64,000 bases of DNA, taken from the NCBI GenBank assembly GCA_033558025.1, contig JAUCEF010000007.1, forward strand, positions 4,402,001 through 4,466,000. Direction: 5' to 3'. Position numbers and translations under genes: made by a program. Every line of letters begins with the position of its first letter. Position 1 is the stretch's first letter. Positions 50,490 to 62,479 of the stretch are shown in pieces. Under the pieces are notes generated by a model. It had not been told where the DNA came from. It worked only from the letters and a program-made list of their open reading frames with translations, and ran no database searches. This DNA is from Phytophthora sp. 'mugwort' (lineage: Eukaryota; Oomycota; Peronosporomycetes; Peronosporales; Peronosporaceae).

Positions 50490-53293
50490 TACAGGTAGTT
50501 GAACATCACTTGACGCAGCTATGTACTGCTTCACCATCACCGGGATATCCTTATGCAGTGAGCTGAAAGATTCCCAAGAGTCCTCTATTGGTTCCAGACT
50601 CTTCCACCCCACCAGTATCTCGTAACACCTCTTCGCCGAGTTTCACCGGTGCTCTTTTAGCTCAGCAACCGTAAGAACGATTCCTTGAGCAGCCATGTGC
50701 TCGCGAATCTCCTCTGTCACTTCAAAAGAGGCATCCACGTAGAACTTAAGGCGTGAGGAGTGTACGTCTGATTCCGCTCCAGCACCTAGGGGCACCTGGA
50801 TCGGCCCGCACCAATTACCTGGTACGGGTCGAACCAGGTGACCAGCATCTTATCGTTGTGCTTTTGGTCTACCTTGGCCCGCAACACGTAGTCGCCGACG
50901 TCGAAGTTAGCCACCTCAGCCCCTCTTTGCGCTTTCTGATCCCGTATAGTTTGTTCCGCCTTTGCTTTCTGCACCGTTTTGTGCATCTCTTGCACCCTTG
51001 TACGTAGTTGTTCTAACTTTGTCTTGATCTGAAGCGTGGAGGTGCCAAGTTCTACAAAGATGTTGTCCTTACTATTGAATCCGAAATCTAGTGGTGATGC
51101 AGCAGGTAAGACACAGAATTTTTCCATCGGTGCCTTGTTGGCAAGAGACAAGACCGGAGTATGATTGAGGTTTGACTGTAGTACCGGGATGAAGTGCACC
51201 CAAGCACGGCTGTCCACCTTGACTTCAAGGCACATAGCTCGTAGGACTTGCACTATATCTCGGTTCATCATTTCAATTGACCCGTTAATCCAAGGACTGT
51301 TGGCTACAGTGAATCTCTGTCCACTCGTGAGTCGCCTTGCAACCTCATCCACCACTAAGTTCTTGAAATGAATTCCTTGGTCACTTATCCACCCACGCGG
51401 TGCACCATACCTGTTATGCCAGTCCAATATGGCTTCAGCTGTGACCGCTGATGTCGGTACTGCACACGGTACCAGCTCGCAGAAGTGGGTTGCGTCATCC
51501 TTTAGTACTAGCAGACACTTAAAGTCATCAAACGAATTTCCACGTTGCACGTAGTCTCGATGTAAAGCTCCATTGCGTTCGTTACATCTGAATCTCTCTA
51601 CCCATGGTCTCATCACTACCTCCCCCTATTACATGCTGGCACATAAGGCAGCTAGCAAGGAAAGTTTTACCATGGCCGAGAGATTTCTGGTGAAGAACCT
51701 CCGATTCACGATATTCACCAATACATCGCGCAGGAGGAGTCATTGAACGAGGCTCTCCTTGTTACGAGGAATCCAGACTCGCTCATCATTACACAGTAAA
51801 CCAACACGGCTCCGTGTCAGCCCTTGTGGACGATCCACAATGTGTCGTTGCTGCACATCTTGCAGCACTCCAACCGTTGGCCAAACAAAGTTGCCGTCAC
51901 GGAACGGACGGATAGGCACCGAGCCCCCATTCCGTTCATTCCGGCACGGGTGGTGTCCTCAGACTGGTCCTCGTCACGTTGCCGCCGCAGAGTGACTCGT
52001 TTCACCGCCACACTTGGCGCTGGACGCGTACCTGCCCACCGAGACACGATATCAGCCCAAACGTTGTGTATACCGTCGATATGTTCAATAGTATAGCGGT
52101 ATTCCTTCAGTTTCATAGACCACCTCAGCGGTTTACCACGAACATGCTTTCACTTCATGGCCGGGTGCGAAAACATGTATCAGGTGGTGGTGGTCGCAGT
52201 ACATGCCGAAACCACCAGGGCGCAACAACAAGTAGCTGAGCTTATCGCATGCCAAAATTTATTGGGTATGCTTCTTTTTTCAATAATACTCCAGTTCTTC
52301 TGTGCACCAGTGAAAGAACCACCAAGACAGATAAGTAGTTCAAGTTGCTGGTCCTGGATGTCTGCGTCACTTTTCCAACTGGCCACTTGGGTCACAATTA
52401 CGGACCAGCCAACGTCCGAAGCATCCGTCAGCAAAATTATCTCAGCATCCGGCTTCGGGAACGCAATGGTGGCTGACTTAGTCAGAGCTTGCTTTACTGC
52501 GTCGTACGCCGCGCGTTCTTGCACGGTAAGTGCGACTGGTACTCCTGACGCCACACGCTTTGTTTGCCAAGACGCTTGGGCCATGGTCCTGTCCAGTGTG
52601 TCTTGCAGCGGACGTGCTAATCGAGCATAGTCAACGATACTATCTCGCATCCAGTTCGTTGAGCATAGGAACTGCTGGAGTTCTCCAGCATTAGTTGGAT
52701 ACGGCATATTTTGTAATGCTTGTATACGTTCTGAGTGATGCGTCCTTCCTTCTCCATTAATCACTTTACCACACCATTTCACCTCATGTTTGTACAAACA
52801 CGACTTTGTCACACCTAACTTGAAGCCAAACTTCGCTGTTAGTTCAAGCAGCTCCTGCAATCTGTCAAGGTACGTGTCGATGTTGACCACATACAGCAAC
52901 AAGTCGCCAATCCAAACTAATAAGTGCTTGTACAGCAGTGCTTCATAACACCGCTCTATCGTTGACTGGATGCATAAGGCTGCATCCGCACTGCCTTGAG
53001 GTACACGCTTCGGGGTATATATTTTCCGGTGAGTCATGTAGGACAAGAGGTCCTGGTACTCCTTCGCAAGTGGGAGCTGCCAGTAACCCTTAATGAAGTC
53101 AAAAAGTCCGAAGTGACGACTCCCTCTCACCTTCTCCAAGTCGACATGAAGGTTGGGCATGAGCCCAGCCATCGGCTCCGTCTGACAGTTGAAAGGCGTA
53201 TAGTCCACAGTTTGGCGGAAATCTTCTCCACCACGCTTGCGCACCGGTAGAGCAGCACAGGCCCAGCAACTGGATGGGTTCTCGTAAACCCAC
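50490..53293 (-). pseudogene. gypsy pol: RT, RNase H, integrase, chromodomain; long frames preserved
   Basis: 53295-52180 is one 371-codon frame: VYENPSSCWACAALPVRKRGG, FGLFDFIKGYWQLPLA, VPQGSADAALCIQ, and LLVWIGDLLLYV, where the catalytic IDD has become IGD. RNase H has LLTDASDVGWSVIVTQV and, in the next frame, EYRYTIEHIDGIHNVWADIVSRW. 51616-50786 is a 276-codon integrase frame with KDDATHFCELVP preceded by LHRDYV, WISDQGIHFKN, and, after exactly 35 residues, the Glu of NGSIEMMNRD. A chromodomain-like end (VTEEIREHMAAQG, KRCYEILVGWKSLEPIEDSWE) is readable at about 50720-50520 with one stop. It lacks gag and the 5' LTR: the left end in element orientation is fused to a Tc1-like gene at about 53293. 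The RT change should kill activity. Confidence 0.88.
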
Positions 53294-53845
53294 ATTCTGT
53301 CGGTTCATGTAGCGACGCGCGGGCCACCTCAGGTCCTGCCAGTAGAACTTGTAGCCATCGGGCCCGTCCAAGTTAAACTTTTTTCATCTGAAATGATGAT
53401 CATGGACCACACCACCTCCTTCTGCGCCACCGTCGAGAGCCTCTCTGCAAACCCCAGGCGCGCTTCCTTGTGCTTTTTAGTTAGCGGTAGCGTACGATCC
53501 ATTTTAGAGTAGACTAGATAGTCACACGAGACAGAAGTCTCTGGATCGTACGCACCGAGAACCCTAACTCGTACGTGGACTTCAACTCGGCCGCTGAGAA
53601 GTTCCCGGTGGCGGCGGCGCGGACGACTTGGCGCACTTGTCGATCCTTAAGCTTTTGTGGCATCCCCCTCCCACCTTCTTGGCGCGCGGGCCTTTGCTCT
53701 TCAGCGCGTAGCTGACGCCGTTCGGAGACCGCTCGACACGCCGAGAAATGTCAAGCACGCTCACGCCAGCCTCACCGAGGCCCTTTATGCGTCCGCGCTC
53801 TTCGTCGGTGATGGTTGGTCCTCGTCCCATAGTGAAATAGGACAA
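53294..53845 (-). pseudogene. Tc1/mariner transposase, truncated by the gypsy sequence
   Basis: Frame from 53845; the likely original start is MGRGPTITDEERGRIKGLGE (53827), a helix-turn-helix with VLDISRRVERSPNGVSYALK. A shift near 53670 leads to MPQKLKDRQVRQVVRAAATG and GFSVRTIQRLLSRV. Further decayed frames give ISDEKKFNLDGPDGYKFYWQDL-like sequence at about 53400-53340, with the first catalytic Asp and the hallmark FNLDGPDG. The match ends at YMNRQNVG (about 53294), where gypsy RT begins. The second and third catalytic residues are absent. Confidence 0.82.
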
Positions 53846-53911
53846 TGAGGCCAGTTCGAGGAGGGAAGAGCAGGACCTTCATTCTTGATAATAGTGAAAT
53901 CAAGTCAGTAT

Positions 53912-53935
53912 TTGTCCCAAAGTTTTGTCGCGGTG
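53912..53935 (-). repeat. Inner direct repeat of a Tc1-like end
   Basis: Minus strand CACCGCGACAAAACTTTGGG etc.; a near copy lies at 54088-54113, 176 bp away in the same orientation. It lies about 70 bp upstream of the transposase frame. Confidence 0.65.
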
Positions 53936-54087
53936 CGAAATCCGGTTGTTGTATGCAAGCCTATAGAAGCTCTGCACAATCTAGATCAGCGTCACAAGTC
54001 ACGTCTTGTCCTATCAGGTAGGAGCAATATATCCAAACAGCGTCCTCTAATGCTTTCTAGAAGCCGAGCTATAGCACGAAATGTAGG

Positions 54088-54113
54088 TGTCCCAAAGATT
54101 TTGTCGCAGAGTG
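54088..54113 (-). repeat. Outer direct repeat, probable terminus of the Tc1-like element
   Basis: Minus strand CACTCTGCGACAAAATCTTT followed by GGGACACC; a TA dinucleotide (54114-54115) lies directly outside, as expected for Tc1/mariner target sites. With the inner copy this gives an IR/DR-like arrangement as in Tc3 or Sleeping Beauty. The other end of the element is missing. Confidence 0.6.
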
Positions 54114-54379
54114 TAATGGAGGTTGAGCCCCAGAGCAAATATGATGTTCGCCCGCTTCTGCGCGAGCGACTTTTGGCCACCACCTCGATTGCACTATCTC
54201 TGTAGATTTTTTCTTCAGCGACGAAAGTGGTCGCGTGGACCTTGTAGAGCCCCAATTCGACCTAATGCGGGAAATGCTTCGGATGCTTGAAAACTTGGAT
54301 TCCGGATCTCCGCCCTATTGGGGCGGGGCTTGAAGACAACCTCTGTACTGATTCTCGACAAACAGATTGTTGATCTGAT

Positions 54380-57300
54380 ATATATATACATTCTTGCACG
54401 CATTGTTTTGTCAGAGAAGACAAGGGAAGACTCGGTTCACTGGACGCTGCTACGAGTGTGATCAAGTCGGTCATAAGCGCGAAGAATGCCCGCAGCTAAA
54501 TGTCCAGTAGAAGAGCGACCTGTTTGTTTTTGCGGTGTTTGATGCTCTGGCGGACACCACGATGTAGCTGCTTGACAGCGGCGCCAGCTCGCATATGACA
54601 TATAGACGCGAAGACTTCAAGAATTTCGGCCTACTGGTGATGGCCTTGACGTGCTTGTTGCGAGCGGGCAGCGTCTCGACGTGTGCGGTGTCGGCGATGT
54701 ACGCCTTGAACTCGGTGCTGGTCGGACCGTCTTGATCACGGAAGTGCTGTACATCCCCGGTCTTGACCGGAAGCTCCTGTCTGTACCGGCCCTTACGGCT
54801 AAGGCACGGGGTCAAGTTCGATGGCGACAAGTGCCTTATCTCGCATCAGGGTGTCGAGATAATTAAGTGCCGCCGCATGGGGAAACTGTATGCGCTTCCC
54901 GGTGCACGAGAAGAGGTTGCAGCCACGTTGAGCGCAGTGGCAGATAAAACGGCGTTATGGCATGCTCGGCTCGGTCATGCTGGCCGCAAGAGACTGTCAA
55001 ACGTGGGCGCCGCTGTTGTCGGGGTTCCCAAGCTTACGGTGAAATCTTCAGACGGCCCATGTGAAGGGTGCGTCTGTGGGAAGAGGACGGTGGCGCAGTA
55101 TGCGCACACCTCGAACAGCGTGGTGAAGACGTCGGAGCCGCTCGAGATTGTTCACAGTGACCTGATGGGGCCAATGAAGAAGCCGTCCAAAGGGTGAGCA
55201 CGGTACGTGCTGGTATTCATCGACGACTGTCTCGCTGTGTTCAAGTCTACTTGCTCAAGCTGAAGAGCGAGGTGCTGATCAAGTTCAAGGAGTACAAAAC
55301 ATTCATGGAGACGCTCACGCGCCGACGTATCCGCTGCATTCGGACTGATAACGGAGGCGACTACACGGGGAAGAAATTCAACGCATTCTGTGCAGCCCAT
55401 GGCATCATGCACCAGACGAGTGCACCATACTCATCGGCGCAGAACGGCCTCGCAGAGCGTACAACCGGTCGCTCGCGGAGATGGCACGTGCGATGCTGTA
55501 TTATCAGCATCTGGCCAAGGCGTGGTGGTGCGAAGCGGTCACCACTGCAGCTTACACGCTCAACCGCCTGCCAAACTCAGATCGTCACTCCACAACCCCG
55601 TTCGAGGTGATCTGGAAGACCAAGCCGGCGATGAACCACATGCGAGTGTTTGGATCGCGCGGATTCGTGTAGGTTGATGCGGCGAAGCGGGCTAAATGGG
55701 ACGCAAAGGCTCACAAGTGCATCTTCCTCGGCTATTCTGATACAGCGAAGGCGTACCGCGTTTGGGACGAAGAAGACGGCCGCACTATCCACTTGGAACA
55801 TCTTCAGACGGCGGGCGCTCGTCCAGTGGTTATGACTCGCACTATCCCACTGGACGAGCGCCCGCCGTCTGAAGATGTTCCAAGTGGACGGGCCGAGACA
55901 CTATAGCCGCAGTGGACAATTATCGATGATGACGATTTTCAGCCGATGCGACCAGCCCATGCGGCAAGCCAAACCGATGACATGGAGGTGGATGACCCAC
56001 CCGCAGCTGAGAATAACGCTGCTGAACCAATGGAGATTGTGGCAAGTGAAGATTCGCCGGAGGGTCAAGGTTGCGCTGACGAAAGAGCACCTTCGACGCC
56101 GGTTCACATTGGCGATGGTCCGTTGCCTACACCGGACGCGTCGCTGGTCGCCAACTTGCTGAGGCACCGGCCCAAGGAGGAGAATCACGAGAGTAGCGTT
56201 CTATCATGCTGGCTCGCAGGGTTTCTACGGTACCAGTCGCCAGCGAACGCATGGTTTTTGGCGGTGAGTTGCGCCGCGGCGACTCGAAACAGCGGATATG
56301 TTCATCGCTCGCTCTTCCTCCTCCGCCTGAAGACCGAGTTGTCACGTGGGTGCCATGTGGCTCAGACCCCAATCCAAGCCCTGATCAAGAAGAGCTTCTT
56401 GGAGCCTGGCCCGAAGCGTCTTCGGCTTACGGATGACTATGAAATAGCTCTCACTGTGATGGAGGTTCCTCGCACCTACGCAGAAGCAATGGCGTCACGC
56501 CATGCTGTACGACGCGAGCTCTGCTCGCACTACACAAACCACACATGGGATGCCGTTCGACGTCCAGCCGGAGTAAAGGTGATCGGTTGCAAGTGGGTTT
56601 TGCTGTCAAGCGCGATGGTGATGGGAATACTGTGCGGTTCAAGGCTCGGCTAGTCGCTCAAGGATTTCGCCAGACCTCCGGCGTTGACTACTGGGAGACT
56701 TACTCACCAGTGGCAAGCATGAATACGGTTCGAGTCTTTCTCGCGGTGTGCTGCCAGAAGAAGTACATAGTCCAGCAACTGGACGTGGAAACTGCATTTC
56801 TCAACGGCGCGCTCAAAGAAAAGTCTACATGTATCCACCGGAAGGAGTTCGCTTGGATCAGGGCATGATCTGCAAACTGCTTCGCAGTATCTATGGATTG
56901 AAGCAGGCGGCAGCAGTGTGGCACAAGACGATCAAGAAAGTGTTGGTGTCGATGGGCTTTGTCGCGTGCTCCCATCGGATTCGTGCCTCTTTGTTCGCCG
57001 CACGATATCCGGAGTCGCCATCATCGTGTTGTACGTCGATGACTTGCTGATTGGCTCTGCTTCGGATGAGGAAGTACGCACGATCATTTCTGAGCTTTCG
57101 TAGCACTTCTCGGTGAAGGACCTTGGTGGCGTTCGCTTTGTGCTTGGAATCCAAGTTCAGTATGATGCGCGCAAGGTCTGTGCCAGTCGCAGTTCGTGGA
57201 GCGCTTGCTCGAGAAGCTCGACAAGATGTCACTTGTATCATCCAAGAACCCGAGTGTTGTCGCGATTGGAGGCGATCTCGGACAGCAAGCTCGCAGACAA

Positions 57301-57990
57301 GAAGCAGTACCGAGAGCTCATTGGCTCGCTATTGTACATCGCGAACGGAACCCGGCCGGATATTTGTGTGGCACTTGGTGTTCTCCCGCACATCTCGAGA
57401 CGCCGACGTACGCGCATATGACTGCTGCTGTTCGTGTTCTGCGCTATCTGAAGGGTACTGCCAGCTTTGGTATCCAGTTTACCCGCACCAAGGACGACAG
57501 CTATTTCCGGTGATGGACACGGATGCAAGCTGGGGTAGCGACATGGCAACTCGCCGTTCGACTTCCGGACTGCTCGTCTTGATGAGCAACGCGCCAGTGA
57601 TCTACAAGTCGAAGCATCAGCGCACTGTCGCTCTTTCGTCCGCGGAGGCCAAGTATATGGCCCTCTCGCTTGCTGCTCAAGAGGCGCTAACTATGGCTCT
57701 GCAATCTGCTCAACGAGATCGACTTCAAGTACCTCCCGCCTACAGCCGTCAAGATCGACAACCACGCAGCGATTGCTCTTGCTGAGCACATCGGCTATCA
57801 ATCGAGGGCTAAACACATCGATATTCGCTATCATTTTGTCCGCGACGCGGTGCAAGATGGCTATCTGTTGCTCGAGTTTGTCCCGTCGACCAAGCAGCCC
57901 GCTGACTACATGACCAAGGCGCTTCCCACACCCCAGTTTGCTGCACTCGTTCATCAGAGTGGTATCACTCTAAACATAATGTCGAGTTGA
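54380..57990 (+). pseudogene. Copia polyprotein (D), 5'-truncated, frameshifted
   Basis: Begins in gag with an intact zinc knuckle CYECDQVGHKREEC (54448-54489). Protease LLDSGASSHM follows (Asp at 54574), preceded by a TAG (54565-54567). GAG-pre-integrase: TALWHARLGHAGRKRLSNVG. Integrase: EIVHSDLMGPMKKPSKG, RTDNGGDYTGKK and, 35 residues on, the Glu of AQNGLAERTT, in two frames. A 42-bp fold-back interrupts the linker at 55788-55888. RT: VDYWETYSPVASMNTVRVFL, QLDVETAFLNGALK, and LYVDDLLIGSASDEE with YVDD at 57032-57043. RNase H: MDTDASWGSDMATRRSTSGLLV, then VKIDNHAAIALAEHIGY and QPADYMTKALPTPQF to the stop at 57988-57990. About ten frame breaks. No 5' LTR or gag N-terminus. Confidence 0.9.
55788..55888. 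repeat. Perfect 42-bp fold-back (hairpin)
   Basis: Arms 55788-55829 and 55847-55888 are exact reverse complements around a 17-base spacer. The right arm is sense coding sequence (PLDERPPSEDVPSG), so the left arm is the inverted copy. The 10-mer CGCACTATCC occurs just before both arms (55781-55790 and 55838-55847). Confidence 0.98.
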
Positions 57991-58250
57991 GGGGGAGTGC
58001 AGCGAGTTGACTCGTCTCTAGCAGTTGCGCCAGCATGTGCAGTGCAGTTTGTCTCGTGTCTAAGTCACCTCGTCAAGACCGGCAACTACGACGTTCGCGA
58101 AGGTTTGATGAGTGTGTTCTGGAACGCTAGTTCTCGATAGTTCTAGAACCTGTAGGCTCATTCAATACTACTGATCTCGATCTGCTCGATCGATCCCTCC
58201 TAACCAATACACTTACTTTCCATTTTACCACCTCACACGCAATACCTCAT
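57991..58250 (+). repeat. Polypurine tract and 3' LTR of copia D
   Basis: GGGGGAG (57991-57997) follows the stop codon directly; the LTR then starts TGCAGCGAG at 57998. The right end is not certain, near 58250-58270. No 5' partner is in the window. Confidence 0.6.
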
Positions 58251-58269
58251 TTTCAGAGAGAACACCAGC

Positions 58270-59490
58270 AGGATAAGTTATGGAGGTGGGGAATTGCAAT
58301 CATAATGAGCTCGCCAAGGATCGAAATCGGAGAAGGAGTACAAGTCAACCCAAATTGAGGAGACACATAACCAAACTGGAGGGTGTTTGTGACTGGGAAT
58401 TAAGTATATAGGGCGAGCCGGAGGGATTTTAAAAGACCCTGAGGGGAAGCGAAGGGGATTCATCGAGCTGGAGCAAATGCCAGACGGCATCCGTTGGAGA
58501 ATAGCAGAGATCAAAAGTATGGATCAACAGACGAGAAAGGATGGGGACAAACTGAAATTCATGAAACCCCACACAGGACGGAAGCGTAGTATTCTATGCG
58601 CACCCGCACTTACATGGATTCCCATGGAGAGTCCCAGATAATATAGCGAACAGACATGTACTGGTCGACATCAGGAAGCAGTCCTACCGTAAGTACAAAG
58701 GGGAGGGGGTGGTTTGGGAAGGATAATTACGTCGTTACAAGGCGTGGCGAGCACAAGTCCATGGCAAGCTGCAGCACTCCAGCAGACGCCGAACCAAATC
58801 TGGAAGCATAGGAACGAGCTAACTGAGTATCAAGTGTGGGTCGGGTATTGGGTTGCAACGAGACAATTGAACTTGCACCACCAAAGCAGGATCGTGAACA
58901 ACAGCTGCCAGACGTTGCAATGTTGCCAGGAAACGAAAGTGACCATCGAGCATATCTTTTGGGAATGCCCGAAGGCGACGGCCTGTTGGCAGAAGCTCGT
59001 TTGTCATTGGACAAAGGAGTGCTGGGAACTTGGACAAATAACAAGATTCCAAGTAAACTGTGCTAACAGGAGGGCGCCAACACTCTCCACAGTAACGACG
59101 ATACGAATGAAAGCAGAATACCCAGATGATGCGGAACTGTAGGCAGCAGAGTGGAAAAGAATGTGGCGCATATTGAGCAGCATCGGCATCACAAGCCTCT
59201 GGATTCAAAGGAATCGAGTGGTCTTCGAGAAGGAGGAACAAACGATAGAGGAGTGGGTGCAGGAAAACTGGTCGACAGGAATGAGGCAAATCAAAGCGCT
59301 CAGAAAAGGGAGCGAAGAAATCCGGAAACAATGATGCAGGGGACGCGGCTACTGCTGTGCAGGGCAGCTTTAGCTGAACAGCCCCGAGAGCCGTCACCAA
59401 AAGGGGCAAGCCCCGTACAACCACCGAACTCGAACGAGGAACCGGCGTTGCTAACCAGGCTTAGGATCTACCAAATATCTAGTCGCCGTT
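58270..59490 (+). pseudogene. LINE ORF2 3' end
   Basis: The best piece is 58714-59142: CQTLQCCQETKVTIEHIFWECPKATACWQKLV, the Cys/His zinc-binding domain that follows reverse transcriptase in many LINEs (C-x4-C...H-x4-C). After a shift, SLWIQRNRVVFEKEEQTIEEW (about 59190-59250) is the typical C-terminal WIxRNRxVFE motif. Upstream (58270-58710) are decayed RT-side frames such as VDIRKQSYRKYKGEG. A CT-rich microsatellite follows, as often at LINE 3' ends. 5'-truncated, as expected for a LINE insertion. Confidence 0.7.
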
Positions 59491-59502
59491 AAAGGTCAAA
59501 TA

Positions 59503-59536
59503 GATCAATCTCTCTCTCCCTCTCTCTCTCTCTCTA
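59503..59536. repeat. CT microsatellite
   Basis: About 30 bases of (CT)n with a single interruption, followed by AAAAACC. It probably marks the 3' tail of the LINE copy. Confidence 0.85.
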
Positions 59537-59539
59537 AAA

Positions 59540-61170
59540 ACCTCGTAGGGAAATGTTCGTACCATGCTCCTTTTCTTAGTTACGTGGTTTGCGGTATTAA
59601 CATCCCGTACAAGTTCGGTCTCCTACCGAGATTCTCAAACGGAACGGCAAACAGCATGGTCACGACAAGAGGCCCGTGCACCACCGGCCAGTGCGATGCT
59701 CTGGAGGGTGAAGCAATCGAAGCTGAGCCATGAACGGTAGGCAAGAAGCTTGTTCATCACGTCTGCTCCAACATATGCTCGACGGGGCTCTGGAAGTGCG
59801 TGTGTGTTCGGCGGATTGCCTCAGTCGCTACTTCAAACCTGGTGTAGTTGCCGACGTGGATTCTGCCGCTCTCTCAACCAACCGTTGGCGCCGACAAAGC
59901 AAGCAAAGCCAGCAAGAAGCGTTTAGGTCGTGCCAAGGTTGTTGAAGGCACCAAGGGTATTAAAGAGAGCGCTCGTGAGATTCAGCGCGGCGTTGAGGAA
60001 AAAGTGTTCATGGAGAATGATGTCGACGACGAAGGGGCCCATACAACGATGAGGACAGCGGCTCGACAGCACCACACACTAGAACGCAAGCTGGACAAGA
60101 AGGCGAAAGTCAGCGCGAAGGTGATTGCCAGAGTCCTAGTGATACTGAGACCAGGGTGACATTCTTTTTGAGTCCGCCAGTACCGCCAGCCGCCAGCTCC
60201 TTCAGCAATGAGTAGATTTCTCAATGTGAATCAGCTACTTACGAGGCGATTCCGCAATGTGTGTCTCTGCTACGTGGGGATGCGGTTCCTGATATCCCGC
60301 GGTTGTCGCTGCCGTCCCGCGGAAGAAGTACAGTATTAAGCAACGTGATACAATCGCTGCCCGTGCTGCCACCACTCGGTGGGGAATGCATAAGTGGCGC
60401 AATATGAGCTGTGATAACCAAGTGAAAAACAGTCTTTTATGCGGTATAGAAACCTACACGAACACTCGCGTATTGCTTAGTTGAAGGGAAAATGAAACAT
60501 AAAAAAACAAAGAAAAACAAGCAAACGCAAGTCGCTCTCGAACGAACTCATTACCCATCTCTTGTTACAGGCCAGCTTTCGTGAAAACATCAATCCGACC
60601 GACCACCCTGTGTCTGCTGTAGAGGTCTACATGAGTACCAATTCAGGACAGAATACAGGACGGCCATACATGAGGGACGACCATCAGTAAAATACACCCC
60701 GACTGCCACGGAAAGAAGGAAACAACCGCACACATTTTCTGCCCCAGTGCGCGAGCGTGATGAAAACAGCTGGCCAGATATTGGACTTTCGAACGTGGTG
60801 CGGACCAGGAGAAAGTTCTCAAGTGTGCGAGACGAAGAGACTCAACTCTTTCAAAACAACAGCAACTCCGACTGTAAGAACGTTTTCAGGATGATGCCAG
60901 GGAAGCAGAAACGGAATGGATTCGACTGCGTTTCCTCACGAGTATGATGTACCAGACTAACTTGTGGATAGAGTGGAACGCAGCGGTGTTTCGTAGAGAG
61001 GACACTATAGATCTAATTAGTGCATTACGTGTTTGGGTGAACGGGATTCGGCATATTACCGCATTAGCTAAGCACAATTATTGGGGTGGGGTCACAGCCA
61101 GTGATCCCGACTACGCAATTATATTTTAGCTAGCAAAGCGAAGCACAATGGAAGTGATAACTAAATATTC
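59540..61170. other. No recognised gene
   Basis: ORFs at 59848-60159 (+, Lys/Ala-rich: ADKASKASKKRLGRAKVVEG) and 60747-60947 (+, MRERDENSWPDIGLSNVVRT) have no known domain. Later frames include LWIEWNAAVFRREDTIDL near 60960-61015. They may be further transposon remnants. Nothing supports a functional gene. Confidence 0.45.
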
Positions 61171-61179
61171 TTTTAGTTA

Positions 61180-62430
61180 CAGCGGTGCAGCTCGATTCTA
61201 ATCTCTTCGACAAGCATTAAGTCCCAGAACGAGCGGTTGTTCATCAAGGACATCACTTTCTCGAGCAACGAAACGTCTATACGCTTGCTGAGGTCGGTAT
61301 ACACCAACATGACGCTCGAAAAGAACCGCTCGCATTCGTTCGACGTCGGTGGGATGTAGGCCGTGTCAACGTACTGCGATCGTCTGGGTGCCTTGCGCTA
61401 GGTGAATGCACTGCGACAAAGGAAGGCTCTCCCGATACCTCTTCGGGAAAAGTGACAGCGATCTTAAACGGGGCGCGTGCCTGGGGTTCAGCGACACTAA
61501 GCCTTTCGTGACGCTTAAGCTTCACAATGCCGGATTCGAGTTCAAGCTATCTGACGATGCTTGCTTGAGGTCCTACCCGACTTTGCATTGTATGGTAATC
61601 TCGGGTGGCGCGGCCAAAACGTCGCCGCACACCGGAAAGCGTAAGTGTCGCTTTTTGACACAGCTTCAAACTTGTGCATATCCACCAACAGAGCCTTTGC
61701 GCGGTCGTTGTCCCTCTGATAAAGCAGCAACGGCTGCTCATCGTACTGGACGAGCACGCCATCACCTAATGATTTTAGCTCGGCTCCAACTCGATGTAAC
61801 GATCCAGCACGAGTATGTGCTCGGCCACCGTGTGTCGTTGCGAATCCGTGGGTCCTTTTAGGTACACAAGCCGGGATAGTGCACGACCTCTTATCGATCG
61901 CAGCTTGGTCATGAGCGCTTGAACCTTGGCGAGCAGCGACCCGTTCTGTCTTGAGGTAACCTTGGACCCGGAGATTGAAACGGTGGTCGGCGCATTGACT
62001 AGCGGAATGCCGCCCAGTTTTTTGCTCATGTGCTGATCGACAGCACAGTTGTCACCAACCATGACAACTACCGCGTCCCACGGTTTGCCATTACGCATGA
62101 GCTGTCTGCGATTAAGTCAAACAGGCTTTGCGCGCTGAGGTCCTCCTCATTGTTCGGTGGCCAGAAGTCCAAGAAGGCAAGCTAACGGCTTTTGTAGTCG
62201 AGATCGTCGAGATCGTCATAGTAGGCGTCCAATGTCGGTGCAGCTGGCTTTGCGCTGTGACCGTAGACAGCGAAAATACCAACAAAGTGCCGGCCACCGC
62301 CACTCTGCCCGTCCAATACGAGGCTAAACGTGTCAGGGAGCGCAGCGGCAAGCATAGCTTCAGTATTGGCGGCAACCAAACACAGGAACCGCACCACCAT
62401 CTCCTCGCAAAGGCCAGAGAGGCTGATTTG
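61180..62430 (-). pseudogene. Second hAT-family transposase gene, broken
   Basis: Minus strand: ALPDTFSLVLDGQSGGGRHFVGIFAVYG (about 62345-62262), FLDFWPPNNEEDL, then VVVMVGDNCAVDQHMSKKLGGIPLV (about 62070), LLAKVQALMTKLRSIRGRAL, LVLDRYIELEP, LVQYDEQPLLLYQRDNDRAKALLVDMHKFE (61757 on). The dimerisation motif is YIPPTSNECERFFSSVMLVYTDL (about 61350-61280), then LMNNRSFWDLMLVEEIRIEL to about 61180. It is distinct from the hAT at 40662-42190. Four or more frames; the BED finger was not found. Confidence 0.8.
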
Positions 62431-62479
62431 TAGCGCGCTAAAAAAATCGTTCCATAATTAACCACTCGATCCACCAAAA

